Source: an uncultured Bacteriovorax sp. (GTDB lineage Bacteria > Bdellovibrionota > Bacteriovoracia > Bacteriovoracales > Bacteriovoracaceae). From it: DNA of 64,000 bases. Below the pieces are notes generated by a model. That model had not been told where the DNA came from, did no database searches, and saw only the letters and a list, made by a program, of their open reading frames with translations. The position numbers were made by a program, and so were the translations under genes. Location of the stretch: assembly GCA_946481315.1 (NCBI GenBank), contig CAMLMH010000002.1, positions 372,001 to 436,000 of the forward strand, given 5' to 3'. Below are positions 63,799 through 64,000 of this stretch, in pieces. Every line of letters starts with the position of its first letter. The first letter of the stretch is position 1.

Positions 63799-64000
63799 AT
63801 GCAAAACGGGCAAGCTGAATGTTTGTGGTCACCTCCGGCAAAAAGGATTGATGAATCAGTCATTGAAAGATTTCGAAAGTCACTCAATGAAAAATATAAA
63901 CTTTCACTTGCTCAGTATGCTGATCTCCATTCCTGGAGTATTAAAAATCCCGGAATATTCTGGAGTGAACTTTTTGCTTTTTTCTCTCTCAAATACACTG
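63799..64000 (+). CDS. Acetoacetyl-CoA synthetase, N-terminal part (runs off the window)
   Basis: 67 codons from the ATG at 63799 to the edge; the 3' end is outside. The opening CLWSPPAKRIDESVIERF and the segment YADLHSWSIKNPGIFWSEL resemble the N-terminus of acetoacetate-CoA ligase, which has WTPSPERI and LHRWSVEHPEAFW. It would activate acetoacetate, the product of the HMG-CoA lyase in this window. Only the N-terminal lid-type region is visible, so an acyl-CoA synthetase of another specificity remains possible. Confidence 0.75.
   Translation, partial: MQNGQAECLWSPPAKRIDESVIERFRKSLNEKYKLSLAQYADLHSWSIKNPGIFWSELFAFFSLKYT

Overview
The window looks like chromosomal DNA of a predatory or predator-related bacterium of the Bdellovibrionota, most likely a Bacteriovorax/Peredibacter-type lineage. 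This is inferred from the gene mix, not from a marker gene. It combines a CarD regulator, a compact flagellin beside chemotaxis genes, many secreted or lipoprotein genes of unknown function, and catabolism of amino acids by CoA pathways. Base composition is moderate (G+C in the low to mid 40s by eye). Coding density is very high. No gap between genes exceeds 300 bases. I saw no tRNA, rRNA, CRISPR array, insertion sequence or phage gene.

Layout. 1-7 kb: end of an outer-membrane barrel protein, a ureohydrolase, a GYF-domain membrane protein, an MBL hydrolase, then the central-metabolism operon sucC-sucD-ndk with a strong terminator and a Nudix gene. 7-17 kb: carD, cysS, a nitroreductase, secreted proteins, lysA diverging from uvrB, an HExxH protein and a metallophosphoesterase. 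17-23.5 kb: a minus-strand chemotaxis/signalling operon (a 913-aa repeat-rich protein, degenerate HD-GYP, CheY, an Hpt-like protein with a CheZ-like tail, CheX) divergent from a flagellin gene. 23.5-34 kb: a long minus-strand run with phenylacetyl-CoA-type genes (EthD, PaaF, PaaG, PaaA, PaaH split in two, thiolase) continuing into a metzincin-like secreted protein, an aldehyde dehydrogenase, a secreted protein, a GST and a lipoprotein MBL hydrolase. 34-37.5 kb: a divergent single-chain indolepyruvate/arylpyruvate:ferredoxin oxidoreductase. 37.7-51 kb: large secreted proteins of unknown function, a small subtilase, a Nudix-MBL fusion, acetyl-CoA synthetase, and two large secreted proteins preceded by sigma-28-like promoters. 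51-57.5 kb: a leucine/isovalerate (liu) cluster encoding methylcrotonyl-CoA carboxylase, with its alpha subunit split into two genes, methylglutaconyl-CoA hydratase, HMG-CoA lyase and another crotonase. 57.5-64 kb: small lipoproteins, a methyltransferase, a UvrD-type helicase, two-subunit class I fumarase, and the start of acetoacetyl-CoA synthetase.

How the genes work together (inference). The oxidoreductase could turn aromatic 2-oxoacids into arylacetyl-CoA, which the Paa enzymes could open and degrade. The liu cluster takes leucine carbon to acetoacetate and acetyl-CoA, and the acetoacetyl-CoA synthetase at the right edge would recapture the acetoacetate. Acs, SucCD and fumarase connect these products to the TCA cycle. 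This fits an organism living on amino acids taken from prey.

Most unusual points: a lysine-rich histone-H1-like tail on fumarase; a CheZ-type C-terminal peptide on an Hpt-like protein lacking its histidine; two enzymes (PaaH and MccA) each encoded as two adjacent ORFs; an intrinsic terminator inside the signal-peptide codons of a subtilase; a 1092-aa secreted protein with glycine and tyrosine periodicity; and sigma-28-like promoters in front of secreted-protein genes as well as flagellin.
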